DNA of 38,234 nucleotides. Source: Gluconobacter sphaericus NBRC 12467 (lineage in GTDB: Bacteria; Pseudomonadota; Alphaproteobacteria; Acetobacterales; Acetobacteraceae). Position numbers and translations under genes: made by a program. Below are positions 8,533 to 16,645 of the stretch, in pieces (the first letter of the stretch is position 1; the number at the start of each line of letters is the position of its first letter). Location of the stretch: contig NZ_BJMK01000020.1 of the NCBI RefSeq assembly GCF_006539125.1, forward strand, positions 1-38,234, written 5' to 3'. The notes beneath the pieces are model-generated. The model was given only the letters and a program-made list of their open reading frames with translations, was not told the origin of the DNA and did not search any database.

Positions 8533-9138
8533 ATGAAACTTCTTCACATCGATTCCAGCATTCTCGGTGACAGCTCCGCCAGCCGTCAGGTCAGTGCCGC
8601 TGCTGTCGCCCAGTTCCGCAAGAAAAACCCGTCCGTCGAGGTCATCTCCCTCGATCTCGCCAGCGATCCGCTGCCGCATCTTGATGTTGAAGCTCTGTCA
8701 TGGCTCGGCAAGGAGCTGACGCCGGATGTGTCGGGCCGCCCCGAACTGCTCGCCGGCGCAAAGGCACTGAATGATTTCAAGGCGGCAGACATCGTCGTCA
8801 TTGGCGTGCCGATGTACAATCTGTCGATTCCCAGCCAGCTCAAATCCTGGATCGACCGTATCATGGTCGCGGGCCAGACTTTCCGCTACGGCGCAAACGG
8901 GATCGAAGGTCTCGCCCAGGGCAAGAAGGTCGTGCTCGCCGTAGCCCGTGGTGGTCTCTATGGCGAAGGTTCGCCCGCAGCCTCCTTCGAGCATCAACTC
9001 AGCTACCTGAAGTCTGTCTTCACTATGATCGGCATTACGGACATCACCGTGCTTGAAGCCGAAGGTCTTGCCACCAATGGTGGTGCTGACCGTGCTCGCA
9101 TCCTGTCGGACGCGGAACAGAAGGCCAGCGCGCTTTAA
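8533..9138 (+). CDS. azoR: FMN-dependent NADH-azoreductase
   Basis: AzoR-type flavoproteins reduce quinones and azo compounds with NADH as homodimers, protecting against electrophilic stress. The N-terminus MKLLHIDSSILGDSSASRQVS is the FMN phosphate-binding loop, and VPMYNLSIPSQLKSWIDRIMVAGQTFRYG is the central flavin-contact stretch. ARGGLYGEGSPAASFEHQ follows as in family members. The ATG at 8533 has GGAAAG upstream and gives 201 aa, the usual size. An upstream in-frame extension is not conserved and would run into the regulator gene. It is divergent from an HxlR regulator. It converges on hmp with only two bases between stop codons, so the transcripts probably overlap. Confidence 0.94.
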   Translation: MKLLHIDSSILGDSSASRQVSAAAVAQFRKKNPSVEVISLDLASDPLPHLDVEALSWLGKELTPDVSGRPELLAGAKALNDFKAADIVVIGVPMYNLSIPSQLKSWIDRIMVAGQTFRYGANGIEGLAQGKKVVLAVARGGLYGEGSPAASFEHQLSYLKSVFTMIGITDITVLEAEGLATNGGADRARILSDAEQKASAL

Positions 9139-9140
9139 AG

Positions 9141-10322
9141 TCAGTCCGTTACCCCGGTATCCGGTCCAAACGTCTCGTAACGCAGGCGATTGGACGGAAC
9201 TCCGGCGCCCGGCAGGCCCTGCACCATGTCGCGCATGAAGCCTGTCGGCCCGCACAGATAGGCCGAGACGCCATTCGGCAGCTGCTCTGCGACCCAGGCG
9301 GCAGTCGGGTGTCCGTTTTCCGAAGTCAGGCGCGTCACGACCTGAATGCGCCCTGCCGTGTTGTGAGACAGTTCCGCCAGACGCGCCATGAAGGGCGCGG
9401 TTTCGGAGGAATGGGCAATCTGTACGACATGAACAGGCGTCGTGACGTCAGGTCCGGCCAATGTTTCCAGCATTCCGATCATGGGTGTGATGCCGATCCC
9501 GGCGCAGATGAAGCCCAGCGGTCCCTCGATTTTTTCCTGTAGGACGAAATTACCCGCAGGCGGTGAAAGCAGAAGCTCCGTGCCGACACAGGCGGTGCTG
9601 TTCAGCCAGCCTGAGACAATTCCGTTCGGCACATGACGCACGCTGATGCGATAGCCTGCACGGTTGGGGCTGGAGGTAATGCTGTAATTGCGGCGTGTTC
9701 GGCCATGGCCCGGAATGTCCAGATCAACACCCAGATACTGACCCGGAACAGCGCTGATGAGCGGCTTGCCGTCCACAGGTTCCAGTTCGAGTGACATGAC
9801 ATTCACACATTCCGGCACGGCACGGGCAATGCGGAACGGACGCCAGCCCGTCCAACCGCCTTCCGCATGGGTGCTGCTGTCGTAAAGCTGATGTTCACGG
9901 CCGATCAGGATATCTGCGAGCGCCCAGTAGGCCTTCCCCCAGGCGTCAAGGATTTCCGGCGTTGCGGCATCCCCCAGAACAGCCGAAATCGCGCCGAGCA
10001 GGGCCGTGGCGACATGCGGGTAATGCTCCGGCTGGATTTCGAGGCTGGCATGTTTCTGCGCGATCCGTTCGACCGCCCCGCCCATCACGCCCAGATTGTC
10101 GATGTTCTTCGCATAGGCCAGCACGGCCATGGCGAGCGCCCGGGGCTGCGTGCCTGTGGACTGGTGCGTGGGGTCGAACATTTCCGCAATCGCGGGATCG
10201 GCCAGCAGGCGGCGGTACATTTCGGACGTGATGGACACGCCATGGGCTTCGAGTGCCGGGATGGTCGCCTTGATGATGGCGATGGTCTCAGGCGTGAGGC
10301 TGCGGTCGGCGGAAGTGGACAT
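9141..10322 (-). CDS. hmp: Flavohaemoglobin (nitric oxide dioxygenase)
   Basis: Hmp converts nitric oxide and oxygen to nitrate using NAD(P)H. The globin domain occupies roughly residues 1-145, with Tyr36 (B10), Gln59 (E7) and the proximal His91 (AQKHASL) visible. It is followed by a ferredoxin-reductase module with RRNYSITSSP (FAD), GFICAGIGITPMIGML (NAD loop) and AYLCGPTGFM. At 393 aa it is close to the usual 396-403. The ATG at 10322 has AAGGGGA upstream. A palindrome matching the NsrR operator lies 15 bases before the start and is shared with the divergent nsrR-like gene, indicating repression that nitric oxide relieves. Confidence 0.96.
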   Translation of the reverse strand: MSTSADRSLTPETIAIIKATIPALEAHGVSITSEMYRRLLADPAIAEMFDPTHQSTGTQPRALAMAVLAYAKNIDNLGVMGGAVERIAQKHASLEIQPEHYPHVATALLGAISAVLGDAATPEILDAWGKAYWALADILIGREHQLYDSSTHAEGGWTGWRPFRIARAVPECVNVMSLELEPVDGKPLISAVPGQYLGVDLDIPGHGRTRRNYSITSSPNRAGYRISVRHVPNGIVSGWLNSTACVGTELLLSPPAGNFVLQEKIEGPLGFICAGIGITPMIGMLETLAGPDVTTPVHVVQIAHSSETAPFMARLAELSHNTAGRIQVVTRLTSENGHPTAAWVAEQLPNGVSAYLCGPTGFMRDMVQGLPGAGVPSNRLRYETFGPDTGVTD

Positions 10323-10336
10323 GAGCGGTCCCCTTA

Positions 10337-10359
10337 AAGGTGCATTTGAAATACATCTT
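10337..10359. promoter_or_regulatory. NsrR-type operator between hmp and nsrR
   Basis: The sequence AAGGTGCATTT-G-AAATACATCTT is an 11-1-11 inverted repeat with two mismatches. It corresponds closely to the published NsrR consensus of AAGATGYATTT half sites. It sits between the divergent hmp and Rrf2-family genes, so it can control hmp and probably the regulator itself. Confidence 0.88.
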
Positions 10360-10402
10360 TAAAAACGTGACCTGTGCCTGTCAATCTGGCAGAGGAGTCG
10401 CC

Positions 10403-10855
10403 ATGCGCCTGACACTGCACACCGATTACGCCCTGCGCGTGCTGATCCATCTTGGCGTTCACACGTCACGACGCGTCTCCATCCGCGAGATCGCGCAGGC
10501 TTACTGTATTTCCGAAAACCATCTGGTGAAGGTCGTGCACCGTCTGGGGCAGGGCGGCTTCGTCACGACCGTCCGCGGGCGCGGCGGCGGGCTGGAACTC
10601 GCCCGCCCGGCTGCGGAGATCAATGTGGGCGCGGTCGTCCGCTTCACCGAAGACGACATGGCGCTGGTGGACTGCGAAGGCCGCAGCAGTACGGATGGAC
10701 GACCCTGCGTTCTCTCTCCGGTCTGCGTATTGCGTGGTGTGCTGGGTGATGCGCTGGGCGCGTTTCTGGCGGTGCTGGACGGTTATACGCTGGCCGATCT
10801 GCTGACGGGGCGTGAGGCGGCCCTTCTGGGTCTGATTGCGCCCGTCGACGACTAA
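10403..10855 (+). CDS. nsrR: Rrf2-family nitric oxide-sensing repressor NsrR
   Basis: NsrR is an iron-sulfur repressor that releases DNA when nitric oxide attacks its cluster. The N-terminus MRLTLHTDYALRVLIHLGVH and the helix-turn-helix SIREIAQAYCISENHLVKVVHRL, with the wing GGFVTTVRGRGGGLELARP, are typical. The predicted cluster cysteines are Cys91, Cys102 and Cys108 (C-X10-C-X5-C), a wider first spacing than in E. coli NsrR. The tail LAVLDGYTLADLL is also NsrR-like. The ATG at 10403 follows AGAGGAG and gives 150 aa. The gene faces hmp across an NsrR-type operator, which supports the assignment over the iron regulators IscR and RirA. Confidence 0.92.
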   Translation: MRLTLHTDYALRVLIHLGVHTSRRVSIREIAQAYCISENHLVKVVHRLGQGGFVTTVRGRGGGLELARPAAEINVGAVVRFTEDDMALVDCEGRSSTDGRPCVLSPVCVLRGVLGDALGAFLAVLDGYTLADLLTGREAALLGLIAPVDD

Positions 10856-10954
10856 GACAGAAAATTGGGAATTTCCGGAATGTGAGTGGACCTTCTGTGC
10901 TCTCGTGCGTCATGTCGTGTGAACGTAAGACTGCATAGATCCGAGGAGCCTCTC

Positions 10955-11809
10955 ATGAGCCAGCAGAATTTCCGCAGCATCCTGACGGGATCGTTCTCGA
11001 CGCCGTGCGACGACAATCCGACCGTCGCCATGATCGAGGCGGCCTACCAACATCACGATATCGATGCGCGCTATATCAACTGTGACGTCAAGGCCGAGGC
11101 TCTGAAAGACGCTGTGGCAGGCGCGCGAGCCATGGAATGGGTCGGGTTCAACTGTTCCCTGCCGCACAAGGTCAAGGTGCTCGAGTATCTCGACGAAGTG
11201 GCCGAATCTGCCCGGATCATCGGGGCTGTGAACTGCGTCTCTATTCGCGACGGTCGTCTGATCGGAGACAATACGGACGGCAAGGGCTTTCTGGCTTCTC
11301 TCAAAGAGGTCACGGACCCGTCCGGCAAGAAGGTTCTACTTCTGGGGGCGGGTGGGGCCGCGCGCGCTATCGCCGTGGAACTGGGGCTGGCCTCCGCTGC
11401 CCATATCACCGTCATGAACCGCGATCCGAAGAAAGCCGAAACCATCGCCGCCCTCGTTAGGGACAACACGTCGGCCAAGGCGGATGTTCAGGCCTGGGAC
11501 GGTGATGCCAGCGTGCCGGAAGACGTGGACATCCTGATCAATGCGACCTCGATCGGTCTGGGCGATTCCGAAACCATGCCGCCTTTGAAAATCGAGACCC
11601 TACGCAAAGATATGATCGTTGCTGATGTGATCCCGAACCCGCCCAGAACGCGTCTACTGCGCGAGGCGGAAGGCAAGGGCTGCACCGTGCTGGATGGGCT
11701 TGGCATGCTGGTCAATCAGGGTGTGATCTGCGTGGAGCATTGGCTGGGCAAAACGCTGGATGCCGGGGTGATGGAAAAGACCCTGAAGGATATTTTTGAC
11801 GCTGCCTGA
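10955..11809 (+). CDS. Shikimate dehydrogenase-family oxidoreductase (divergent)
   Basis: The 284-aa protein has the AroE fold: a catalytic domain with FNCSLPHKVKVL (Lys72 in place of the catalytic lysine of AroE) and GDNTDGKGF (Asp105/Asp108), then a Rossmann domain with LLLGAGGAARAIAVEL and MNRDPKKAE, the latter suggesting NADP. INATSIGLG and VLDGLGMLVNQG are conserved near the C-terminus. The usual N-terminal substrate clamp (HSxSP, two serines holding the shikimate carboxylate) is replaced by FSTPCDDNPT. It may therefore be shikimate dehydrogenase proper of this lineage, a quinate or dehydroquinate enzyme, or one for another cyclohexane acid. A GAGGAG ribosome-binding site precedes the ATG at 10955. 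It stands alone between nsrR and a strong terminator. Confidence 0.8.
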   Translation: MSQQNFRSILTGSFSTPCDDNPTVAMIEAAYQHHDIDARYINCDVKAEALKDAVAGARAMEWVGFNCSLPHKVKVLEYLDEVAESARIIGAVNCVSIRDGRLIGDNTDGKGFLASLKEVTDPSGKKVLLLGAGGAARAIAVELGLASAAHITVMNRDPKKAETIAALVRDNTSAKADVQAWDGDASVPEDVDILINATSIGLGDSETMPPLKIETLRKDMIVADVIPNPPRTRLLREAEGKGCTVLDGLGMLVNQGVICVEHWLGKTLDAGVMEKTLKDIFDAA

Positions 11810-11827
11810 TATGGAAAACTGACATAG

Positions 11828-11866
11828 AAAAACCCCGCTGCCTTCGGAGAGGGCAGCGGGGTTTTT
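11828..11866. terminator. Bidirectional terminator between the AroE-like gene and dnaJ
   Basis: A perfect stem AAAAACCCCGCTGCC / GGCAGCGGGGTTTTT around a nine-base loop gives T runs in both directions. It lies between the converging AroE-like gene and dnaJ. Confidence 0.92.
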
Positions 11867-11883
11867 CGTGAGCCTGATAAAGA

Positions 11884-13026
11884 TCAGCGGCCGTCGAAGA
11901 AATCGCGGACCTTGGCGAAGAAGCCACTGTTTTCCGGACTGCCCTTGGCGTGGTCGTCCCCGGCTTCCTTCTCGAATTCTTCAAGAAGTTCGCGCTGGCG
12001 CTTCGTCAGATGGCTCGGCGTCTCGACTGAGACTTGAATATACATGTCCCCACGGGCCGAGGAGCGCAGGACCGAGAAACCTTTGCCGCGCAGACGGAAC
12101 GTCTCGCCCGTTTGGGTTCCGGCGGGGATGCGGACCTTGCTGCGCCCACCATCTACAACGGGTACTTCTACTTCCGTGCCCAGAGCCGCCTGGGTCATGC
12201 GCAGCGGAACGCGGCAGTAAATGTTCGAGCCGTCGCGCTGGAAAATATCATGCGACAGGACGGAGACGTGAACATACAGATCGCCCGGCTGAACGCCTTC
12301 GCCACCAGCTTCGCCCTTGCCCGTCATGCGGATGCGGGTGCCATCCTCGACGCCGGCCGGGATGTCGATGCTGATGGTCTCGGTCTTCGCCTGCGTTCCC
12401 GTACCGTGACAGACCTTGCACGGGTTGGCGACGGTCCGCCCTGAACCATGACAGGTCGGGCAGGGACGCTCGACGAGGAAAAAGCCCTGCTGCGCACGAA
12501 CTTTGCCCGCACCATGACAGGTCGGGCAGGTGCTGCTGCCAGCCTTCGGATCTGCCGAACCCGAACCGTGACAGGATTCGCAGGCCACGCGGGTGCGGAC
12601 TTCGACATCCTTCTTCACGCCCGTGAAGGCTTCCATCAACGTGATTTCGACCTGAACCTGGACATCCGCCCCGGTCCGGCGTCCACCACCCCGACGACCG
12701 CCCATCATGTCTCCGAACATCTGGTCGAAGATGTCTCCCAGACCGCCCGCACCGGCAAAACCACCGCCGAAGCCGCCACCCATTCCGCCCATGCCACCTT
12801 CGAAGGCATCATGGCCGTACTGGTCATAGGCGGCACGTTTTTGCGCGTCCTTCAGGACGTCATAGGCTTCGTTGATTTCTTTGAACTTCTGCTCGGCAGC
12901 GTCATCACCCGGATTGCGGTCGGGATGGTAGCGCATGGCCTGCTTGCGGAAGGCTTTTTTCAGCTCGTCTGGCGAGGCCGTGCGGGAGACTTCAAGGGAT
13001 TCGTAATAGTCGATTTTGATGGCCAT
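11884..13026 (-). CDS. dnaJ: Chaperone protein DnaJ
   Basis: DnaJ (380 aa) is the Hsp40 partner that delivers clients to DnaK and stimulates its ATPase. The J domain is at residues 1-70 with the HPD motif ([11 protein letters not shown]). It is followed by a glycine-rich stretch ([16 protein letters not shown]), four zinc-binding CxxCxGxG repeats ([32 protein letters not shown]) and the C-terminal substrate domain. All expected elements are present and the length is standard. It lies downstream of dnaK on the same strand, with 145 bases between containing two hairpins, and is followed by a strong terminator. Confidence 0.97.
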   Translation of the reverse strand: MAIKIDYYESLEVSRTASPDELKKAFRKQAMRYHPDRNPGDDAAEQKFKEINEAYDVLKDAQKRAAYDQYGHDAFEGGMGGMGGGFGGGFAGAGGLGDIFDQMFGDMMGGRRGGGRRTGADVQVQVEITLMEAFTGVKKDVEVRTRVACESCHGSGSADPKAGSSTCPTCHGAGKVRAQQGFFLVERPCPTCHGSGRTVANPCKVCHGTGTQAKTETISIDIPAGVEDGTRIRMTGKGEAGGEGVQPGDLYVHVSVLSHDIFQRDGSNIYCRVPLRMTQAALGTEVEVPVVDGGRSKVRIPAGTQTGETFRLRGKGFSVLRSSARGDMYIQVSVETPSHLTKRQRELLEEFEKEAGDDHAKGSPENSGFFAKVRDFFDGR

Positions 13027-13087
13027 GTTCGGTCCTTAGGGGGCGTTCCGGAAGGCGGTCCCTGTTATGGGCCGGAAAAACAAGAAT

Positions 13088-13158
13088 GGCGCCCACCCCC
13101 TTGCGGGAACGGGCGCCCTCGGAAAACAGGGCCGGACGGAGCATCGCGCTCCATCCGG
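13088..13158 (-). promoter_or_regulatory. Two stem-loops in the dnaK-dnaJ spacer
   Basis: Read on the minus strand, CCGGATGGAGC-gcgat-GCTCCGTCCGG (13158-13132) is an 11-bp stem with one mismatch. A second pair, GGCGCCC and GGGCGCC (13117-13088), encloses 16 bases. No T run follows either, so full termination is unlikely. They may act as partial terminators or 3'-end stabilisers that set the high DnaK to DnaJ ratio usual for this operon; that role is inferred. Confidence 0.5.
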
Positions 13159-13171
13159 GAAAGTCACCCGA

Positions 13172-15073
13172 TCAGTTCTTCTTGTGGTCGTCTTCGAGGT
13201 CTTCGAAGTCGGCGTCGACGACGTTGTCGTCCTTCTTCTCGGCTTCCGGAGCAGCACCTTCAGCACCCTGACCGGCTTGATAGACAGCCTGACCAACCTT
13301 CATGGCAGCCTGCGTCAGCTTCTCGCTGGCAGCCTTCAGGGCGTCGAGGTTTTCGCCACCCAGAGCTTCGCGGGCCTCAGCGATGGCGGCTTCAGCTTCG
13401 GACTTGTCAGCCGCCGGAACCTTGTCGCCACCTTCGGTGATGGACTTCTCGGTCTGGTGGATGAGGCTTTCCGTGCTGTTGCGCAGCTCAACCAGTTCAC
13501 GCTTGGCCTTGTCGGCGGTCGCATTGGCTTCCGCGTCCTTGACCATGCGATCGATGTCGGAGTCAGACAGACCGCCAGAGGCCTGGATCTTGATCTGCTG
13601 TTCCTTGTTCGTGGCCTTGTCCTTGGCAGACACGTTCACGATGCCGTTGGCGTCGATGTCGAAGGTCACTTCGATCTGCGGCACGCCACGCGGCGCCGGA
13701 GCAATGCCCTGAAGGTCGAAGTTGCCCAGCAGCTTGTTGTCAGCCGCCATCTCACGCTCGCCCTGATAGACCTTGATGGTCACGGCGTTCTGGTTGTCTT
13801 CGGCCGTGGAGAAGGTCTGGCTCTTCTTGGTAGGAATCGTCGTGTTACGGTCGATCAGACGGGTGAACACGCCACCCAGCGTCTCGATACCCAGCGACAG
13901 CGGCGTCACGTCGAGGAGCAGGACGTCCTTGACGTCACCCTTCAGGACAGCGCCCTGAACGGCGGCACCGATGGCGACCACTTCGTCAGGATTGACGTTG
14001 CGGGCCGGCTCCTTACCGAAAAATTCCTTAACCGTCTCGATGACCTTCGGCATACGGGTCATGCCGCCAACGAGGATGACTTCGTCGATCTCGTTCGGGG
14101 AGACGGACGCATCCTTGATGGCTGCACGGCACGGGCCGAGCGTACGCTGCACCAGATCATCGACCAGGCTCTCCAGCTTGGCGCGGGACAGCTTGACGAC
14201 GAGATGCTTCGGACCCGAAGCGTCCGCCGTGATGAACGGCAGGTTGATCTCGGTCTCCTTGGAGGAGGACAGCTCGATCTTGGCCTTCTCGGCAGCTTCC
14301 TTCAGGCGCTGCAGGGCGAGCTTGTCACCACGCAGGTCGATGCCCTGGTCCTTCTTGAACTCGTCGGCCAGGAACCCGATGATGCGGTTGTCGAAGTCTT
14401 CACCACCCAGGAACGTATCACCGTTTGTGGACTTCACTTCGATCACGCCGTCGGAGATCTCGAGGATGGAGACGTCGAACGTACCACCACCAAGGTCATA
14501 CACGGCCACCGTGCCGGAATCGCGCTTGCCAAGGCCATAGGCGAGGGCTGCTGCGGTCGGCTCGTTGATGATACGCAGGACTTCGAGGCCAGCGATTTTG
14601 CCGGCGTCACGGGTGGCCTGACGCTGGGCGTCGTTAAAGTAAGCCGGAACCGTGATGACAGCCTGGGAGACGGTCTCGCCGAGATAGCTTTCAGCGGTTT
14701 CCTTCATCTTGCCCAGAACATAGGCAGCGATCTGCGACGGAGCATACTTCTCGCCCCGTGCTTCAACCCATGCGTCGCCGTTATCGCCACGAACGATGCC
14801 GTACGGCACCATTTCCTTGTCCTTCTGGACGGTCGGATCATCGTAACGACGGCCGATCAGGCGCTTGACGGCATAAAGCGTGTTGGCGGGGTTGGTGACA
14901 GCCTGACGCTTCGCGGCCTGTCCGACGAGACGCTCACCGTTGTCGGTGAAAGCGACCATGGACGGCGTCGTACGGGCGCCTTCGCTGTTTTCGATGACCT
15001 TGGTTTCGTCACCCTCGCGTACGGCGACGCAGGAGTTCGTCGTACCAAGGTCAATACCAATGACTTTGCTCAT
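13172..15073 (-). CDS. dnaK: Chaperone protein DnaK (Hsp70)
   Basis: DnaK (633 aa) is the ATP-driven Hsp70 folding chaperone. The three Hsp70 signatures are visible: [14 protein letters not shown] at the N-terminus, [14 protein letters not shown] near residue 195, and [13 protein letters not shown] near residue 335. The linker [19 protein letters not shown] precedes the substrate-binding domain, and the tail is acidic ([11 protein letters not shown]). Length is typical for alphaproteobacteria. The product initiates with ATG at 15073, and an RpoH-type promoter lies about 100-130 bases upstream. dnaJ follows on the same strand. Confidence 0.98.
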   Translation of the reverse strand: MSKVIGIDLGTTNSCVAVREGDETKVIENSEGARTTPSMVAFTDNGERLVGQAAKRQAVTNPANTLYAVKRLIGRRYDDPTVQKDKEMVPYGIVRGDNGDAWVEARGEKYAPSQIAAYVLGKMKETAESYLGETVSQAVITVPAYFNDAQRQATRDAGKIAGLEVLRIINEPTAAALAYGLGKRDSGTVAVYDLGGGTFDVSILEISDGVIEVKSTNGDTFLGGEDFDNRIIGFLADEFKKDQGIDLRGDKLALQRLKEAAEKAKIELSSSKETEINLPFITADASGPKHLVVKLSRAKLESLVDDLVQRTLGPCRAAIKDASVSPNEIDEVILVGGMTRMPKVIETVKEFFGKEPARNVNPDEVVAIGAAVQGAVLKGDVKDVLLLDVTPLSLGIETLGGVFTRLIDRNTTIPTKKSQTFSTAEDNQNAVTIKVYQGEREMAADNKLLGNFDLQGIAPAPRGVPQIEVTFDIDANGIVNVSAKDKATNKEQQIKIQASGGLSDSDIDRMVKDAEANATADKAKRELVELRNSTESLIHQTEKSITEGGDKVPAADKSEAEAAIAEAREALGGENLDALKAASEKLTQAAMKVGQAVYQAGQGAEGAAPEAEKKDDNVVDADFEDLEDDHKKN

Positions 15074-15174
15074 GTAAATTCAGTCCTCTCAGCGGTCCGG
15101 TCCGGCCCTGTGAGGCACCGGATCGAACCCTATTGACGTATCCAGACCCTCACGGGCCTGTGTTCCGACTACTG

Positions 15175-15203
15175 ATCTAGGCAAGGCTGGAAAGCGTTTC
15201 AAG
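15175..15203 (-). promoter_or_regulatory. RpoH (sigma-32)-type heat-shock promoter of dnaK
   Basis: On the minus strand CTTGAAA (15203-15197) is followed by CCTAGAT (15181-15175), with 18 bases between CTTG and the -10. This fits the alphaproteobacterial RpoH pattern CTTG-N17/18-CYTATNT with one or two departures. The start of transcription would be about 100 bases before the dnaK ATG. Confidence 0.72.
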
Positions 15204-15343
15204 CACTTGGACGACACATTTCGTCGAGAATGTTCGCTTCACGCCCGTCTGAAGGGAAGATGGCTGTTTTAGATATGGTCATCCGCCTCTAGTAAGGTTG
15301 GGCCTTCCGCTTTATCTGCCAATGGGACAGTCTTCAGACAGCC

Positions 15344-16495
15344 ATGCCGAATCATCCTTACTTTCGTGCCACGCTGATGGCTGCCTTGGCCGTTTTCTCC
15401 GCAACCGGTCTCTCTGCATGTGGGCCGATGGGGCCCGGGAAACTGCGGAACGATCAGCTTGAATACTCCCGTGCGCTGGGCGATACCCAGAAGCACGAGA
15501 TGTTGTTGAACATCGTTCGGCTGCGTTATGCCGATCCGCCGACGTTCCTTGATACGACGCAGGTGATTGCGGGCTACAGCGTTTCCAAGAGCATCAGCGG
15601 CGGCTTTTATGCCTATCCGGCGACGGCGGTCGGGAATTACTTGTTCGGTACGGGAACCATGTCCCTGGGTGAGAGCCCGACTTTCACCTATCAGCCGGTG
15701 ACGGGGCAGCAATATGCTGAGAACGTGGTCCGGCCGATCTCGCCGACGGTCATTATGCCGCTCAGCCTTGGTGGTCTGCCGATCGACACGCTGCTGCGCC
15801 TGACAGCACAGTCCATTGATGGACTTTCCAACGTCCGCGGGCTTGGCGCAGGGCCATCTGGGGGTGGCTCGGTCCGTTTCTATCTGCTTTTGCATGACCT
15901 GCGGCAGCTTCAGATCCAGGGGGCCATGACCATCCGGATCACGAGCGAGGCTCCGCCCTCGCCGGACAGCAAGAAAAACGGCGGCAAGTCCGACAGCAAT
16001 GGCAGCGGGGGCAGTAGTACGGGCACCGAGCGCTCCTATCTGGTCCTGACCTCGACATCTGATAGTAACCTTCTGGCGATCCAGGCCGAGGTGCGCCGTC
16101 TGCTACATCTCGACCCGGGAGCCGAGGAGGCGGAAATCGTTTACGGTCCTTATCCCAAACATCCGGGACAGATCGCTATTCTCACGCGCTCGATGCTCGC
16201 AATGCTGACGCAGCTCGCCTACGAGGTCGAGGTGCCGGAAGACGACATCAAGAGCGGCCGTACACCTCCCACGATCGGGCAGGTCGGGATCGAAAACCGT
16301 CCGGAAGTCGTGATCCATTCGAGCCGGGAAGAGCCGGATTCCCGCTATGCCGCGGTCAGTTACAATAATACCTGGTTCTGGATTAGCGATCGTGATTTCC
16401 AGAGCAAACTGGCCTTTACGATGGTGCAGGTTCTTGCGGCCCTCGCGGCGACAAACCATACGGCAGGGGCGGTTGTAACAATCCCGGCCGGGTAA
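15344..16495 (+). CDS. Uncharacterised lipoprotein
   Basis: The 383-aa protein opens with a lipoprotein signal: a basic N-terminus, a hydrophobic core ALAVFSATGL and the lipobox LSAC with the lipidated cysteine at residue 26. The following residue is Gly, not Asp, so outer-membrane sorting is likely. The mature part starts with NDQLEYSRALGDTQKHEMLLNIVRLRYADPPTFLDTTQVIAGYS, a block I recall in unnamed lipoproteins of several proteobacteria; I know no function. Residues 205-228 form a Ser/Gly/Lys-rich linker. The C-terminal half alternates hydrophobic and polar residues, consistent with beta structure. No clear ribosome-binding site is seen before the ATG. It lies 150 bases upstream of sldB, in the same direction, but sldBA has its own promoter. 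Confidence 0.8.
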   Translation: MPNHPYFRATLMAALAVFSATGLSACGPMGPGKLRNDQLEYSRALGDTQKHEMLLNIVRLRYADPPTFLDTTQVIAGYSVSKSISGGFYAYPATAVGNYLFGTGTMSLGESPTFTYQPVTGQQYAENVVRPISPTVIMPLSLGGLPIDTLLRLTAQSIDGLSNVRGLGAGPSGGGSVRFYLLLHDLRQLQIQGAMTIRITSEAPPSPDSKKNGGKSDSNGSGGSSTGTERSYLVLTSTSDSNLLAIQAEVRRLLHLDPGAEEAEIVYGPYPKHPGQIAILTRSMLAMLTQLAYEVEVPEDDIKSGRTPPTIGQVGIENRPEVVIHSSREEPDSRYAAVSYNNTWFWISDRDFQSKLAFTMVQVLAALAATNHTAGAVVTIPAG

Positions 16496-16511
16496 TAAAT
16501 ATAACGTGTAT

Positions 16512-16540
16512 TTGAATTCATTGAAATGGAACCATATAAT
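16512..16540 (+). promoter_or_regulatory. Strong sigma-70 promoter of sldBA
   Basis: TTGAAT and TATAAT are separated by exactly 17 bases in a markedly AT-rich stretch. This is the best housekeeping promoter match in the window. It would give a leader of about 100 bases before the sldB ATG, matching the very high expression expected of the major polyol dehydrogenase. Confidence 0.82.
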
Positions 16541-16596
16541 TACACGGTTTTGTTAGAATTATATTCAAAATATTGAAAAAGAACCGTAGCTTTCAT

Positions 16597-16625
16597 GAAA
16601 GTCTGGACTTACCGTCCAGACTTTC
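16597..16625 (+). promoter_or_regulatory. 12-bp stem-loop in the sldBA leader
   Basis: GAAAGTCTGGAC-ttacc-GTCCAGACTTTC is a perfect inverted repeat with a five-base loop. It ends 20 bases before the sldB ATG and just before the ribosome-binding site CTGGAGG. No T run follows, so it is not an intrinsic terminator. A 5' mRNA stabiliser or a translation-control element is more likely. Confidence 0.75.
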
Positions 16626-16645
16626 AGCTCTGGAGGCTTTCACCT

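Noticed and set aside
13067-15136. A 689-codon open frame antisense to dnaK, and similar long antisense frames over etfQO and metK
   Set aside because: These arise from the strong third-position G/C bias of the real genes. They show no domains, start far from any ribosome-binding site, and mirror well-conserved proteins exactly.
16597-16625. Rho-independent terminator of the lipoprotein gene
   Set aside because: There is no T run after the stem, and it lies downstream of an excellent promoter and directly before the sldB ribosome-binding site.
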